From 3-1-20CM-4-69-9 sp963833655 (lineage in GTDB: Bacteria > Actinomycetota > Thermoleophilia > Gaiellales > Gaiellaceae), in assembly GCA_963833655.1 (NCBI GenBank), contig CAWHYL010000004.1, positions 372,001 to 436,000 of the forward strand: a stretch of 64,000 nucleotides of DNA, given 5' to 3'. Positions 32,449-41,201 of this stretch are shown here, in pieces. Each line of letters begins with the position of its first letter. Within the stretch, counting starts at the first letter, position 1. A program made the translations under genes and the position numbers. The notes beneath the pieces were generated by a model that was not told the origin of the DNA, did no database searches, and saw only the letters and a list, made by a program, of their open reading frames with translations.

Positions 32449-33948
32449 GTGGCACTGACGGGGACGAAGAGCTTCCAGAACTACATCGGCGGCGAGTGGG
32501 TCGACTCGGCATCCGGCGAGACGTTCGAGAGCACGAGCCCCGCCACCGGCGACTCGATCGGCGTCTTCCCGAAGTCGAACGCCGAGGATGTCGACCGCGC
32601 CGTCGCGGCCGCGAGGGCGGCGTTCGACGAGTGGCGGCTCATCCCGGCGCCGAAGCGCGGCGAGATCCTCTACCGCTTCGCCAATCTCCTGATCGAGGAG
32701 AAGGACGACCTCACCGACCTGATGGCGCGCGAGATGGGAAAGGTGAAGGCCGAGGCGGGCGGCGACGTGCAGGAGGCGATCGACATGAGCCTCTACATGG
32801 CCGGCGAAGGTCGGCGCCTCTTCGGCCAGACGACGCCGTCGGAGCTGCGCGACAAGTTCAACATGAGCGTCCGCCAGCCGATCGGCGTCGTCGGTGCGAT
32901 CACGCCCTGGAATTTCCCGATCGCGATCCCGTCGTGGAAGATCACGCCGGCGCTCGTGTGCGGCAACACCGTCGTCTTCAAGCCGGCGACGGACACGCCG
33001 ACGCTCGGAGAGCGCTTCGTCGAGCTGTTCGCGGAGGCGGGCCTGCCGGCGGGCGTGCTCAACATTGTGCACGGCGGCGGCGGCGCCGTCGGCGACCGTC
33101 TCGTCAAGCATCCGGACGTGCGCGTGATCACACTGACCGGCTCGCGCGAGACGGGCGTCGAGGTGATGCGTAACGCAGCCGACGGGCTGAAGCACGTCCA
33201 CCTCGAGCTCGGCGGCAAGAACGCGATCATCGTCCTCGACGACGCCGATCTCGATCTCGCCGTCGAGGGCATCGTGTGGTCGGCGTTCGGCACGTCCGGC
33301 CAGCGCTGCACCGCCGCGTCGCGTGTGATCGTGCAGGCAGGGGCTTACGAGGCGCTGCAGTCGAAGCTCGTCGCCGAAGCCGAGCGGATGCGGCTCGGAC
33401 CTGGCTGGGAGGACGACACCGACGTCGGCCCCGTGATCAACAAGCGCGCGCTCGAGAAGATCCACTCCTACACGGAGATCGGCAAGGACGAAGGCGCGAA
33501 GCTCCTGACCGGCGGCGAGGTCGCAACCGGCAACGGCCTCGACAAGGGCTTCTTCTATCGCCCGACGATCTTCGGCGACGTCGACCCGCAGATGCGCGTT
33601 GCGCAGGAGGAGATCTTCGGCCCGACGACCGCCCTCATCCGCGTCAAGGACGTGGACGAGGCGATCCGCGTGTCGAACGGGATCAAGTACGGCCTTTCGT
33701 CGTCGATCTTCACGCGTGACGTGAACACGGCGTTCCGCGCAATGCGCGATCTCGAAGCGGGGATCACGTACATCAACGCGGGCACGATCGGCGCCGAGGT
33801 GCACCTTCCGTTCGGCGGCACGAAGGACACCGGCAACGGCCACCGCGAGGCCGGCCAGGCGGCACTCGACGTCTTCACCGAATGGAAGTCCATCTACGTC
33901 GACTACAGCGGCAAGCTGCAGAAGGCGCAGATCGACACCGCGAGCTGA
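32449..33948 (+). CDS. Aldehyde dehydrogenase (aminoadipate-semialdehyde type)
   Basis: 499 residues with a GTG start. NAD-binding and catalytic motifs: ITPWNFPIAIPSWKITPALV, LTGSRETGVEVM, catalytic Glu in HLELGGKNAIIVLDD, catalytic Cys in GTSGQRCTAASR, and IFGPTTALIRV. The C-terminus HLPFGGTKDTGNGHREAGQA resembles ALDH7-type aminoadipic/piperideine-6-carboxylate dehydrogenases, so lysine catabolism is possible but not shown. The RNase H gene overlaps its stop by 4 nt. Confidence 0.88.
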   Translation: MALTGTKSFQNYIGGEWVDSASGETFESTSPATGDSIGVFPKSNAEDVDRAVAAARAAFDEWRLIPAPKRGEILYRFANLLIEEKDDLTDLMAREMGKVKAEAGGDVQEAIDMSLYMAGEGRRLFGQTTPSELRDKFNMSVRQPIGVVGAITPWNFPIAIPSWKITPALVCGNTVVFKPATDTPTLGERFVELFAEAGLPAGVLNIVHGGGGAVGDRLVKHPDVRVITLTGSRETGVEVMRNAADGLKHVHLELGGKNAIIVLDDADLDLAVEGIVWSAFGTSGQRCTAASRVIVQAGAYEALQSKLVAEAERMRLGPGWEDDTDVGPVINKRALEKIHSYTEIGKDEGAKLLTGGEVATGNGLDKGFFYRPTIFGDVDPQMRVAQEEIFGPTTALIRVKDVDEAIRVSNGIKYGLSSSIFTRDVNTAFRAMRDLEAGITYINAGTIGAEVHLPFGGTKDTGNGHREAGQAALDVFTEWKSIYVDYSGKLQKAQIDTAS

Positions 33949-34346
33949 AAGCGCGACTCTCGACCGACGGCGGCGCGCGCGGCAATCCGGGCCCCGCGGC
34001 GTACGGCTACGTCCTCGAGGCGGAGGACGGCCACGTGCTCGCCGCACGCGGCGAGGCGATCGGCCACGCGACGAACAACGTGGCGGAGTACAGCGGTCTC
34101 GTCGCCGGCATGACGCAGGCGGCCGAGCTGGGCGTGCGCGAGCTCGAGGTCGTCTCGGACTCGGAGCTGCTGGTGAAGCAGATGCGCGGCGAGTACAAGG
34201 TCAAGAACGAGGCGCTTCGCCGCCTCTGGGAAGAGGCGAACGATCTCGAGCGGCGCTTCGCGAAAGTGCGCTACACCGCGGTCCGCCGCGCCCACAACGA
34301 GCTCGCCGACACCCTCGTGAACGAGGCTCTGGACGCCCAGGGCTGA
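33945..34346 (+). CDS. RNase HI-family protein
   Basis: 133 residues if started at the CTG that overlaps the ALDH stop (CTGA); the only upstream alternative is an ATG at 33882 inside the ALDH gene. Catalytic carboxylates: Asp in RLSTDGGARGNPGPAAYGY, Glu in NNVAEYSGLVAGM, Asp in EVVSDSELLVKQM and the last Asp in HNELADTLVNEAL. It hydrolyses RNA in RNA:DNA hybrids. Length and motif order match the bacterial reverse-transcriptase-like RNase HI family. Confidence 0.9.
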   Translation: MKARLSTDGGARGNPGPAAYGYVLEAEDGHVLAARGEAIGHATNNVAEYSGLVAGMTQAAELGVRELEVVSDSELLVKQMRGEYKVKNEALRRLWEEANDLERRFAKVRYTAVRRAHNELADTLVNEALDAQG

Positions 34347-34363
34347 GGTAGACTGGCGGACGC

Positions 34364-34437
34364 GCGGATGTAGCTCAGTTGGCTAGAGCGTCTGCTTGCC
34401 ATGCAGAAGGTCGTGGGTTCGAGTCCCATCATCCGCT
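34364..34437 (+). tRNA. tRNA-Gly (GCC)
   Basis: Cloverleaf with acceptor GCGGATG/CATCCGC and discriminator T, D-arm GCTC/GAGC, anticodon stem TCTGC/GCAGA with loop TTGCCAT (anticodon GCC), and a T-arm with GTTCGAGTC. CCA is not encoded. A terminator follows. Confidence 0.95.
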
Positions 34438-34446
34438 CCTCGCAAG

Positions 34447-34473
34447 CCCGCTGGAAACGGCGGGTTTTCTTTT
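34447..34473 (+). terminator. Intrinsic terminator of tRNA-Gly
   Basis: CCCGC (34447-34451), 8-nt loop, GCGGG (34460-34464), then TTTTCTTTT. One of few terminators here with a T-run. Confidence 0.85.
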
Positions 34474-34543
34474 GCCTGAGCCCACCGGCGCAAGATGACA
34501 GGGGGCTCGCCCGTCTTGTGGGCAGCAAGGAGGGTGGTTCAAC

Positions 34544-34726
34544 ATGTATCTGCAGAGTGGGAAGGCGTACTTCGCGGTCTGGTTCCCCGCGGACTGGCTG
34601 TCGGTTCGTGAGATGTTCGCGCTTGGGTGGCTGGCGAGGGCTCGGCGTCTGACCAAGGTCGGACGCGCCGCCTTCGACGCTCCGTCGTTGGCGCGCGATC
34701 TGAGACGTCACGGAACTGTGATGTAA
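34544..34726 (+). CDS. Possible small protein
   Basis: 60 residues: YLQSGKAYFAVWFPADWLSV, REMFALGWLARARRLTKVGR and a basic tail. AAGGAGG precedes the ATG by about 11 bp. No family recognised; coding is supported only by the ribosome binding site and composition. Confidence 0.4.
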   Translation: MYLQSGKAYFAVWFPADWLSVREMFALGWLARARRLTKVGRAAFDAPSLARDLRRHGTVM

Positions 34727-34806
34727 CAACGGCATCAGGCCGTTGGGCCGTTGCGATCAGTGCGAGCGTATGCTCCGCAGAACGTCAATCGAGAAGGGGG
34801 AACGGC

Positions 34807-35094
34807 ATGCATGCACGCATCGCGACCTTCGAAGGTGATCCCGCAAAGATCGACGAGGCGATCAGCCGCGTGAGGGGCGAGGTCGAGGGAGGGAGCCCGC
34901 CGCCCGGTCTCGAGAATGCGAAGGGGATGATGATGCTGATCAACCGCGAGACCGGCAAAGGTATGGGGGTCACACTCTTCGAGAACGAAGACGACCTGAA
35001 GCGCGGTGACGAGGCGCTGAACAACATGAACCCGGGAGGCGGCGGCCGGCGGACATCCGTCGAGTTCTACGAGGTAGCTGTCCAACGAATGTGA
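34807..35094 (+). CDS. Small ABM-like ferredoxin-fold protein
   Basis: 95 residues, GAGAAGGGGG ahead of the ATG. HARIATFEGDPAKIDEAISR, KGMMMLINRETGKGMGVTLF and SVEFYEVAVQRM follow the beta-alpha-beta pattern of dimeric alpha-beta barrel (antibiotic biosynthesis monooxygenase-like) proteins. Paralogue at 38706-38996 starts the same way (MHAR) and has the same strand order. Confidence 0.75.
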   Translation: MHARIATFEGDPAKIDEAISRVRGEVEGGSPPPGLENAKGMMMLINRETGKGMGVTLFENEDDLKRGDEALNNMNPGGGGRRTSVEFYEVAVQRM

Positions 35095-35179
35095 GGTACC
35101 GCGGGGCCTGCGCGCGAGGCGCCGTAGGTCGAGCGGTAGCTGCAGCTCGTGCGATTGCCGCAGCTGACCGCTCTCGAAA

Positions 35180-35392
35180 TCAGGCGGACACGGGCGTCAC
35201 GTTCGTCGCGTGCGGCCCCTTGTCGCCCTGCTCGGGCTCGTACTGCACCTTCGCGTTCTCAGCGAGCGTCTTGTAGCCCTCGCCGACGATCGCGCTGTGA
35301 TGGACGAACAGATCCTCGCCGCCGCCGTCGTCCGGGGTGATGAACCCGTAGCCCTTGTCGGCGTTGAACCACTTCACGGTTCCGGTTGCCAT
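35180..35392 (-). CDS. Cold-shock protein (CspA family)
   Basis: 70 residues with both RNA-binding motifs: KWFNADKGYGFITPDDGGGE (RNP1, KGYGFI) and DLFVHHSAI (RNP2). Ends ATNVTPVSA. Acts as an RNA chaperone. Confidence 0.96.
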   Translation of the reverse strand: MATGTVKWFNADKGYGFITPDDGGGEDLFVHHSAIVGEGYKTLAENAKVQYEPEQGDKGPHATNVTPVSA

Positions 35393-35511
35393 AGATGAAA
35401 CACCTCCTCTGCTACTTCAGGAACGGGCAGAGGAGGCGCTCGACGCGCATCCGGTACTCGCTCAGATAGTCGGGCGAGCGTAGCAGCAATGCGGCAGCGC
35501 CTTGAACATCG

Positions 35512-35886
35512 CTATTCCAGCGCGTCGAGCAATCGCTGCGCCTCGCGGACACGCTCGTCGACGCCGTCTCGTCGCGCATCCTCGGTGCGCTGCCCCGTCC
35601 GGTCGCGTGGGACGAGCATGTCGGAGTACATCCGGTTGGTCGCGTGGACGCGCCCCTTGATCGCGGTCCACGCGCGCTCCAGATCGTGTGCGGGCGCCTC
35701 GAACCGCAACCGCCCGTGTTCGAGTCGTGGCTCCTCGAGGTCGGACGGGAACTTCTCGTACTCGCGGAACAGCGCCAGCCACTCGCCGTCGGGCCAGGCA
35801 TGCCCCTCAGCATCCAGCTCGACCTCGACCTCGAGTAGATCTCCGTAGGCAACGCCGAGAACATGGGGCGAGCCGAGCTTGATCAC
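35512..35886 (-). CDS. Conserved hypothetical protein
   Basis: 124 residues from a GTG at 35886, which overlaps the stop of the small membrane ORF upstream (GTGA). Begins VIKLGSPHVLGVAYGDLLEV, EVELDAEGHAWPDGEWLALF; later LEHGRLRFEAPAHDLERAWT; C-terminal charged helix. No known domain recognised. Confidence 0.7.
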   Translation of the reverse strand: MIKLGSPHVLGVAYGDLLEVEVELDAEGHAWPDGEWLALFREYEKFPSDLEEPRLEHGRLRFEAPAHDLERAWTAIKGRVHATNRMYSDMLVPRDRTGQRTEDARRDGVDERVREAQRLLDALE

Positions 35887-35996
35887 CACCGGCGACCACC
35901 CCGACCACGGCTGTGTCGCCAGCGCACAGCCGCCCATGCGCCGATCGCCATGACCGCAACAAAAGCACCGACGAGAAACGTGGTCATTCCACCCAT
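35883..35996 (-). CDS. 37-residue membrane peptide, translationally coupled
   Basis: ATG at 35996: GGMTTFLVGAFVAVMAIGAW, then AAVRWRHSRGRGGRRW. One membrane helix with a basic C-terminal tail. Its TGA overlaps the GTG of the next gene, suggesting a two-gene operon. Confidence 0.55.
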   Translation of the reverse strand: MGGMTTFLVGAFVAVMAIGAWAAVRWRHSRGRGGRRW

Positions 35997-36129
35997 GGGA
36001 GTCCGAGTCCTTCGGCGCCGGCTGTCATGCGCTCCTTCTCTCATTCAGCAAGGCCGGAGAACCCGGGCCGAGCTCCCCTGATGCACGTAGACCAGCGCCT
36101 TCCGCGCTAGGTCTACGCGCGCAACCACC

Positions 36130-36522
36130 CTAGCCGCAATCTCGATCTGCCGGTGGTCGATCGCGCGAGACCGCCGACGGGCGCGGCGGCAGCGCGACCG
36201 CCTCGGCGGCGGCTGCCAACACGGCCTCGACCTCCGCGCGGGTGCGTCTCGGCGTGTCGTTCCAGACACTGAGTGAGTCGTCGTCGACGAAACCGGCCAG
36301 CGCGTGCAACGCGACGGCGAGGTCCTCCAGCGGCAGCTCGCTGCCGGGTTGCTGCTGCTCCTCTAGGGCGGCGACGAGCGCGCCGAGCAGCGACCACGCC
36401 ACCGCGTCCTCAGCCCACGGATCCACTTCCCTCCCGTCGGCCGCGCGCGCGTCTGCGCCCTGTGTCCAGCCCTCGGCGACCAGCTGCCGCGAGCGCAGCA
36501 ACAGGGCATCCGCACGTGGCAT
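36130..36522 (-). CDS. DUF6197-like protein
   Basis: 130 residues with an ATG start. An N-terminal helix with many Arg/Leu, AEDAVAWSLLGALVAALEEQ, LAVALHALAGFVDDDSLSVW, and NDTPRRTRAEVEAVLAAAAE: the 'CA.GAL...ND....T..EVL..' layout of the DUF6197 family. The function of the family is unknown. Confidence 0.75.
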   Translation of the reverse strand: MPRADALLLRSRQLVAEGWTQGADARAADGREVDPWAEDAVAWSLLGALVAALEEQQQPGSELPLEDLAVALHALAGFVDDDSLSVWNDTPRRTRAEVEAVLAAAAEAVALPPRPSAVSRDRPPADRDCG

Positions 36523-36724
36523 ACGCGCTCCTATCTCCTCGCCGCGGGTGCCTAATCCCCCCGGCTTGCCGAAGTTATGGAGCGGGGCGCGTGTGGAATA
36601 TGAAGACCGGCGGCTCCGTATCGATCGGTGCGGAGGCGCTGAGCCACGAGGGAGCGGCCGCCGTCAACGGCGATCCTCGCGAACTCAAGGCGCGTTCACC
36701 AAGACGGTTCTGACGGAGGTCTCC

Positions 36725-37021
36725 GTGGACACGCAGCATCATCATCATCTCGACGGCAGCTCAAGCCAGAGACTGCGCGCGCTCAGTCGGGAGCTGAACG
36801 AGCGCCTCTACAGACTCGCGCAGGCCGATGCGCCGGACGGGAGCCTGCGGCTGCTCTGCGAGTGCGGCCGGTGCAGCGACGAGATCGAAGTCGAGGCGGA
36901 CGCCTACGAGGAAGCGCGAACCTTCCCTGGACGGCTGCTCGTCAAGCCCGGCCACGCGTCTACCGACCAGGCGATCCAGCACGCCGACGCAGTCAGCGTC
37001 GCGGACGGTGAGGTTTCGTGA
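36725..37021 (+). CDS. Conserved hypothetical protein, Cys-containing
   Basis: 98 residues from a GTG with GGAGG upstream. HHHHLDGSSSQRLRALSREL, LRLLCECGRCSDEIEVEADA, and PGRLLVKPGHASTDQAIQHA. The CEC..C cluster may bind metal. Its stop overlaps the GTG of the thioredoxin-like gene (GTGA). Confidence 0.75.
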   Translation: MDTQHHHHLDGSSSQRLRALSRELNERLYRLAQADAPDGSLRLLCECGRCSDEIEVEADAYEEARTFPGRLLVKPGHASTDQAIQHADAVSVADGEVS

Positions 37022-37317
37022 ATCGGGGCCTGAACCCAGCGGCGAAGCCGGCCTTGCTCTTCTTCTTCGACCCGCGTTCCGGCCGCTCGCGCCGCGCCGA
37101 AGCCTTCCTCTCCCAGGTCTTGCAGCGACGTCGTAACCACGACACGTTCCGCCTCTACCGCATCGACGCGACGGCGCGCGTCGACCTCGCAGGCAAGTTT
37201 CGGATCGAGGCCGTCCCGACGATTGTGGTCGTCGAGAAGAACCGGGTCCAGGCGCGCCTCGTTCAACCTCGCGGGTGCAGAGACCTCGCCGGCTTCCTCG
37301 AGCCCTGGCTCGCCTGA
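37018..37317 (+). CDS. Thioredoxin-fold protein lacking the CxxC active site
   Basis: 99 residues with a GTG start overlapping the previous stop. PALLFFFDPRSGRSRRAEAF is the thioredoxin beta-alpha unit with SGRS where WCGPC would be; FRLYRIDATARVDLAGKFRI EAVPTIVVV has the conserved cis-Pro. It cannot do dithiol chemistry. A binding or scaffold role with its coupled neighbour is possible. Confidence 0.8.
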   Translation: MNRGLNPAAKPALLFFFDPRSGRSRRAEAFLSQVLQRRRNHDTFRLYRIDATARVDLAGKFRIEAVPTIVVVEKNRVQARLVQPRGCRDLAGFLEPWLA

Positions 37318-37590
37318 CCGGATCCACCACACCGAGGCAGGCGCGGCCGAATCGACCCGAGCTCGGTGGGTCGCCGCCGCAGGTCTCGGACGGGAAACCG
37401 TCATCTCGGCGTAGGGCTGCGGCGGGCATCCCCACCCGCGGGAGGGAGTAGGGACGCGCCTTCCCGCGGGGTCACACTCTCGGAACGAGCGCGCTATCAT
37501 CGTTGCGGCGCGTATCTGAGCGCGAGGCGGTCAGGGCTTCGAGGTCCTTCCGGCTTGCCCACGACCTCGAGAAGCTAGGAGCGCGAAATC

Positions 37591-38583
37591 TTGCGAAGAC
37601 TCGGTACGGGAGTCGCGTGGGTGCGGAAACGCGCCCGGGTCGTAACCGGTGTCGCCTTCGCGCTCGTCACGATCACGGCATGTGTCTTGCTCGGACAGCG
37701 CCTGACGCAGTCGAGCTGGCCGCTCGCACACGCGCGCATGCCGCTCGTCGTCCCCGCCGCGCTGTGTTATTTCGCGAGCTTCATCCTGCGGGCGCGTGGC
37801 TGGCGTCGGCTGTTCCCGCTCGGACAGCAGCCCGACCAGGCACGCTGCCTGGCGTCCGTCGGCGCCGCGGCGGCGAGCGGAGCGGTGCTGCCGTTCCGGC
37901 TCGATTACCTGGTCAAGATCGGGACGCTGCGCAGGCTGAGCGGAGTCCGCATTGGTCTGGAGGCGATCGCCCTTTCGATCGTCTCGCTCGGGATGGTCGA
38001 TGCAGTCGCCATGCTGCCGCTCTCGGTCTCCGCAACCGCGACCAGCTCAGCCGGCTTCCGCGGGCCTCTCTTGATCGTCGTCGCCTTCGGCCTTGGCTGT
38101 TGCGTGCTGCTGCTCGGAAGCGCCCGACTCGTGCGTCTCCCGGTGTTGCGTCGGAGCAAGCGCCTGCAGCGGGTGTCCGATCACGTGGCCGCGCACCGAA
38201 CACAGCGAGGACGACGAAGCGCGATCCTCGCCGGCCTGTACCTGTTCGGCTGCTGGACGACCCGCGCCGGCGGCAGCGCCCTGCTCTTGTACGCCCTCGG
38301 CTTTGCCTTCTCGCCCCAGACGGCACTTTGCGTCCTCTGCCTGAGCGCGGCCGCCGGCGTCGTCCCGATCACAGCGGGCGGCGCGGTTGCGAACGTCGGC
38401 GCAACGGCAGGCATTCTCCTGGCGCTCGGCGTCGGCAAGGACGTCGCAATCAACTTCTCACTCGCGTCGGGCCTGCTGGTGCTCAGCAGTGCCAGTGCCG
38501 CGGCTCTCTCCGGCGTCGCCCTCTCGGTTGCGGCGCATGCGATCACAAGACGGCATCCGGCCCGTCCTGCGCGCCTAGCCTGA
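37591..38583 (+). CDS. LPG-synthase-like (UPF0104) membrane protein
   Basis: 330 residues with a TTG start. Seven or eight membrane segments. The ASFILRARGWRRLF, LPFRLDYLVKIGTLRRLSGV RIGLEAI and AAAGVVPITAGGAVANVGAT motifs are typical of the lysylphosphatidylglycerol synthase TM/UPF0104 family (flippase-like). No MprF catalytic domain is present. Role inferred as lipid transport or modification. Confidence 0.8.
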   Translation: MRRLGTGVAWVRKRARVVTGVAFALVTITACVLLGQRLTQSSWPLAHARMPLVVPAALCYFASFILRARGWRRLFPLGQQPDQARCLASVGAAAASGAVLPFRLDYLVKIGTLRRLSGVRIGLEAIALSIVSLGMVDAVAMLPLSVSATATSSAGFRGPLLIVVAFGLGCCVLLLGSARLVRLPVLRRSKRLQRVSDHVAAHRTQRGRRSAILAGLYLFGCWTTRAGGSALLLYALGFAFSPQTALCVLCLSAAAGVVPITAGGAVANVGATAGILLALGVGKDVAINFSLASGLLVLSSASAAALSGVALSVAAHAITRRHPARPARLA

Positions 38584-38705
38584 GCCGAACCTCGAGAGGA
38601 CGCTCAGGCGATAAGGCGCCTGCGGACGCAGGGTCTTCGCTTTGGCGGCCCTGGCGTGTCGTGAGATAGTCGCCCCGACCCGTTCTCCCACCAAGGAGGC
38701 ACACC

Positions 38706-38996
38706 ATGCACGCTCGCGTTACCACACTCTCGGGGCCGGCCGACAGCATCGACGCCGGCATAGAGAACTTCCGCACGAACGTCGTGCCGTTTGTGCGGGA
38801 GGAGGGCAAGGGAGCGATTCTGCTGGTCGATCGCCAGAGCGGCGAGGCGATCTCCATCACCCTCTGGGAGGATGAGGACGCCCTGCGCGCAAGCGACGAG
38901 CGGGCAAATGGGCTGCGCGCGAACGTCGCCGCTCAGATGGGCGCCGACGGAGCTCCGACCGTCGCAAGGTACGAAGTAGCCGTTTTCGAGCGCTAG
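38706..38996 (+). CDS. Small ABM-like ferredoxin-fold protein
   Basis: 96 residues, ATG preceded by AAGGAGG at ideal spacing. HARVTTLSGPADSIDAGIEN, GAILLVDRQSGEAISITLWE, and VARYEVAVFER. Paralogue of the gene at 34807-35094. A heme- or quinone-related monooxygenase fold is likely, but no activity can be assigned. Confidence 0.8.
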   Translation: MHARVTTLSGPADSIDAGIENFRTNVVPFVREEGKGAILLVDRQSGEAISITLWEDEDALRASDERANGLRANVAAQMGADGAPTVARYEVAVFER

Positions 38997-39016
38997 GTCC
39001 TGACCCGACTATCCCG

Positions 39017-39424
39017 CTACCCGACGCGGTGCGCGCCATCCGCCGCTGCGGTGTCGAGATAGATCTGGAGTCGCGCGAGTTTCTGCTCCCGCAGCGTCCA
39101 CACGTGTGCCTCTTGACTGGCAAACGCGCGGCCAGTGTCCCGAACCGTTGCCTCGGCGTACACCAGGGATACCACCTTGTCGTTCTGGGCGATGAACTCT
39201 CGTGGCTCGAACGTCGTGTATTCGCGAGTCGATGCAAGCCCACCAAACCAGCCTAGGACTGCTTCCTTGCCTTTGAACGTTCCGGCGTTCGGGTTGTCGT
39301 CGGGATTGCCGGGATTCACCCACTCGATGTCGTCCGCCATCACCTCGGCAAGCGCCGGCAGGTCGCCCCGGCCGAAAGCCTCGTACACACTCTGGATGAG
39401 GCGGGTGTTCTCTTCTGCTGACAC
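39017..39424 (-). CDS. SnoaL/NTF2-like protein
   Basis: 135 residues with an ATG start: NTRLIQSVYEAFGRGDLPAL, MADDIEWVNPGNPDDNPNAG TFKGKEAVLGWF, and EAHVWTLREQKLARLQIYLD: the usual SnoaL cone-shaped fold. Members include isomerases and ligand-binding proteins. Confidence 0.9.
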   Translation of the reverse strand: MSAEENTRLIQSVYEAFGRGDLPALAEVMADDIEWVNPGNPDDNPNAGTFKGKEAVLGWFGGLASTREYTTFEPREFIAQNDKVVSLVYAEATVRDTGRAFASQEAHVWTLREQKLARLQIYLDTAAADGAHRVG

Positions 39425-39535
39425 CGGAGCTCCTTGTTCGAGGGTGAGCGAGGACTATCTCACTCGTCGGGGCTCTGGTTAACGTGACGCCGCGTGTCGC
39501 TCAGGTGACTCCCGCACGCCGGGACGGCCAAGCGC

Positions 39536-39850
39536 TCAGGCGGCCGGAGGTCGAGCCTCCTTTGCTGCAGAGAGATCCGACAGCGTCCTTCGCGGCGCAA
39601 CCTGGTGGCCGTTCGGGCTGCCGCAGAGCGCGTCGCGGATCTCGGCCAGTAGGGCGAGCTGGTCGTCGAGTCGGCGCAACCGGCTCTCGGCAAGCTCGTT
39701 GCGTGTCTCCGCCAGCGCGAGCTGGTGTTCGCGCAGAGCGTTCCCGCGAATCTGCTTTGCGCGCTGGTGGTACGCGATGGCCGCGAGCACCAGGTTCGCG
39801 ACGCTGATCGCAAGGATCGCGATCGAGTACGGCAACATTGTCGACATCAT
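39536..39850 (-). CDS. Single-pass membrane protein with coiled coil
   Basis: 104 residues from an ATG at 39850 (a second ATG follows directly). Membrane helix in LPYSIAILAISVANLVLAAI; heptad-like helix QIRGNALREHQLALAETRNE, LAESRLRRLDDQLALLAEIR. No known family. Confidence 0.65.
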   Translation of the reverse strand: MMSTMLPYSIAILAISVANLVLAAIAYHQRAKQIRGNALREHQLALAETRNELAESRLRRLDDQLALLAEIRDALCGSPNGHQVAPRRTLSDLSAAKEARPPAA

Positions 39851-40001
39851 CCTCTTCTGGGTGCCCCGACCGTCGCGCAGCAAACCAACGCGACGGAAGC
39901 GGACGTCTCCCGGGTGGCCCGAGGCCCCGCCGGAGCCCGCACACCCGCGGGCCCATGCCTCGGATCAGTCGTATCGGGTGACGCGCACGTCTGCGCGCGG
40001 G

Positions 40002-40193
40002 TTAATCTGCGGAGAAGCTGGTGATCAAGTCCAGTGCGATGCGCCGCGCTTCCGTGGGATCCCGTGCAAGTAGAACCTCGAACGCCAACCGGCGAGGACG
40101 TCCGGAGAAGAGCTCGCGGCATCGACATCCATTGGCCTGCGCGAATGCGACGAATCGGTCAACCTCGCTCGCGGGCTGTGCTTCGACTTCCAT
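40002..40193 (-). CDS. Small hypothetical protein
   Basis: 63 residues from an ATG at 40193: EVEAQPASEVDRFVAFAQAN, CRCRELFSGRPRRLAFEVLL and ARDPTEARRIALDLITSFSA. No ribosome binding site seen; supported by regular helix-strand composition only. Confidence 0.5.
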   Translation of the reverse strand: MEVEAQPASEVDRFVAFAQANGCRCRELFSGRPRRLAFEVLLARDPTEARRIALDLITSFSAD

Positions 40194-40259
40194 GCAGGAA
40201 GCATAGGGTCGTACCTCAGCGAGGCCTGTCCAGGCGTCGGAGCGTTCTACGATCGACGG

Positions 40260-40835
40260 ATGCCAGGCAGGGTCGTCCTTCTCCACGGCACGTCGAGCTC
40301 AGGCAAGACGACCGTCGCTCGCGCCGTGCAAACGCTCTCGGACGAGCCGTGGGTTCGCCTTGGCATCGACGTGTTCTGGAACGCGGTCGACGAGGGGTGG
40401 ATGGAGCACGGCCCTCGCGCCGCAGAGGGCTTCGCTTGGACGGAGAACGCGAAGATCGTGCCCGGGCCGGTTGGGCAACGGCTCGCGGCCGGCATGCGAG
40501 CAGCTGTTGCTGCGTGCGCTCGCGCCGGCAACGACATGCTCGTCGACGACGTCTTCGTCGACCCAGCCTGGCTCGACGGGTGGCGCAGCGAACTCGACGG
40601 CCTCGAGTATCTGCTCGTCGGCGTCGTGGCCCCTCTTGACGTGCTCGAGGAACGCGAGCGAGCCCGGGGCAACCGCATCACGGGCGAGGCGCGCTTTCAG
40701 TTCGATGTGATTCACAACGGAATCGAATACGACCTCACCGTGAACACCGCGCAGCAGTCGCCGGAGGAGTGTGGCCGCGCGATCCTGTCGGCGCTCGGAC
40801 GCGACCACGGCGTCGGAGGCTTAGACTCGCCGTAG
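40260..40835 (+). CDS. Chloramphenicol phosphotransferase-like P-loop kinase
   Basis: 191 residues. Walker A is VVLLHGTSSSGKTTVARAVQ (about 4-23), Asp in LGIDVFWNAVDEGWMEH is the likely catalytic base, and NDMLVDDVFVDPAWLDGWR and VGVVAPLDVLEERERARGNR match the CPT-like family. Such kinases phosphorylate hydroxyl groups of small molecules; drug resistance is not implied by sequence alone. Confidence 0.85.
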   Translation: MPGRVVLLHGTSSSGKTTVARAVQTLSDEPWVRLGIDVFWNAVDEGWMEHGPRAAEGFAWTENAKIVPGPVGQRLAAGMRAAVAACARAGNDMLVDDVFVDPAWLDGWRSELDGLEYLLVGVVAPLDVLEERERARGNRITGEARFQFDVIHNGIEYDLTVNTAQQSPEECGRAILSALGRDHGVGGLDSP

Positions 40836-40877
40836 CGACGGCGTCGATCGGCAGCCCGCGAACCGAGAGGAGAAAAG

Positions 40878-41150
40878 ATGTTCCTTGCAACATCGAAGGT
40901 CGAGGACTTCGACCGCTGGATGGGTGTGTTCTCGACCACGAGCCTCGAGAAGCGTCAGCAGCATGGCTGCAAGGGTTCGCAGGTCTTTCGCGATCCCAAC
41001 GAGGAAGGACGGATCTGGGTGCTGTTCGACTGGGACGCGGAGGGCTGGCAGAACTTCGTCTCCGACCCCGAGGTACCGGCCATCCTCCAAGAAGCGGGGC
41101 ACGCGACGAGGCCGCAGGTTGCGGAGGTTGCCGGCGCGCTCGACGGCTAG
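40878..41150 (+). CDS. ABM-fold small protein
   Basis: 90 residues, GAGAGGAGAAAAG directly before the ATG. FLATSKVEDFDRWMGVFSTT, KGSQVFRDPNEEGRIWVLFD, WQNFVSDPEVPAILQEAG: dimeric alpha-beta barrel pattern, related in fold to the two MHAR-type genes but not close to them. Confidence 0.75.
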   Translation: MFLATSKVEDFDRWMGVFSTTSLEKRQQHGCKGSQVFRDPNEEGRIWVLFDWDAEGWQNFVSDPEVPAILQEAGHATRPQVAEVAGALDG

Positions 41151-41201
41151 CGCGTCTGCCCGGAAAGCCGAGGTGATCCCTGCGCCCTGACGGGTGCTCG
41201 A

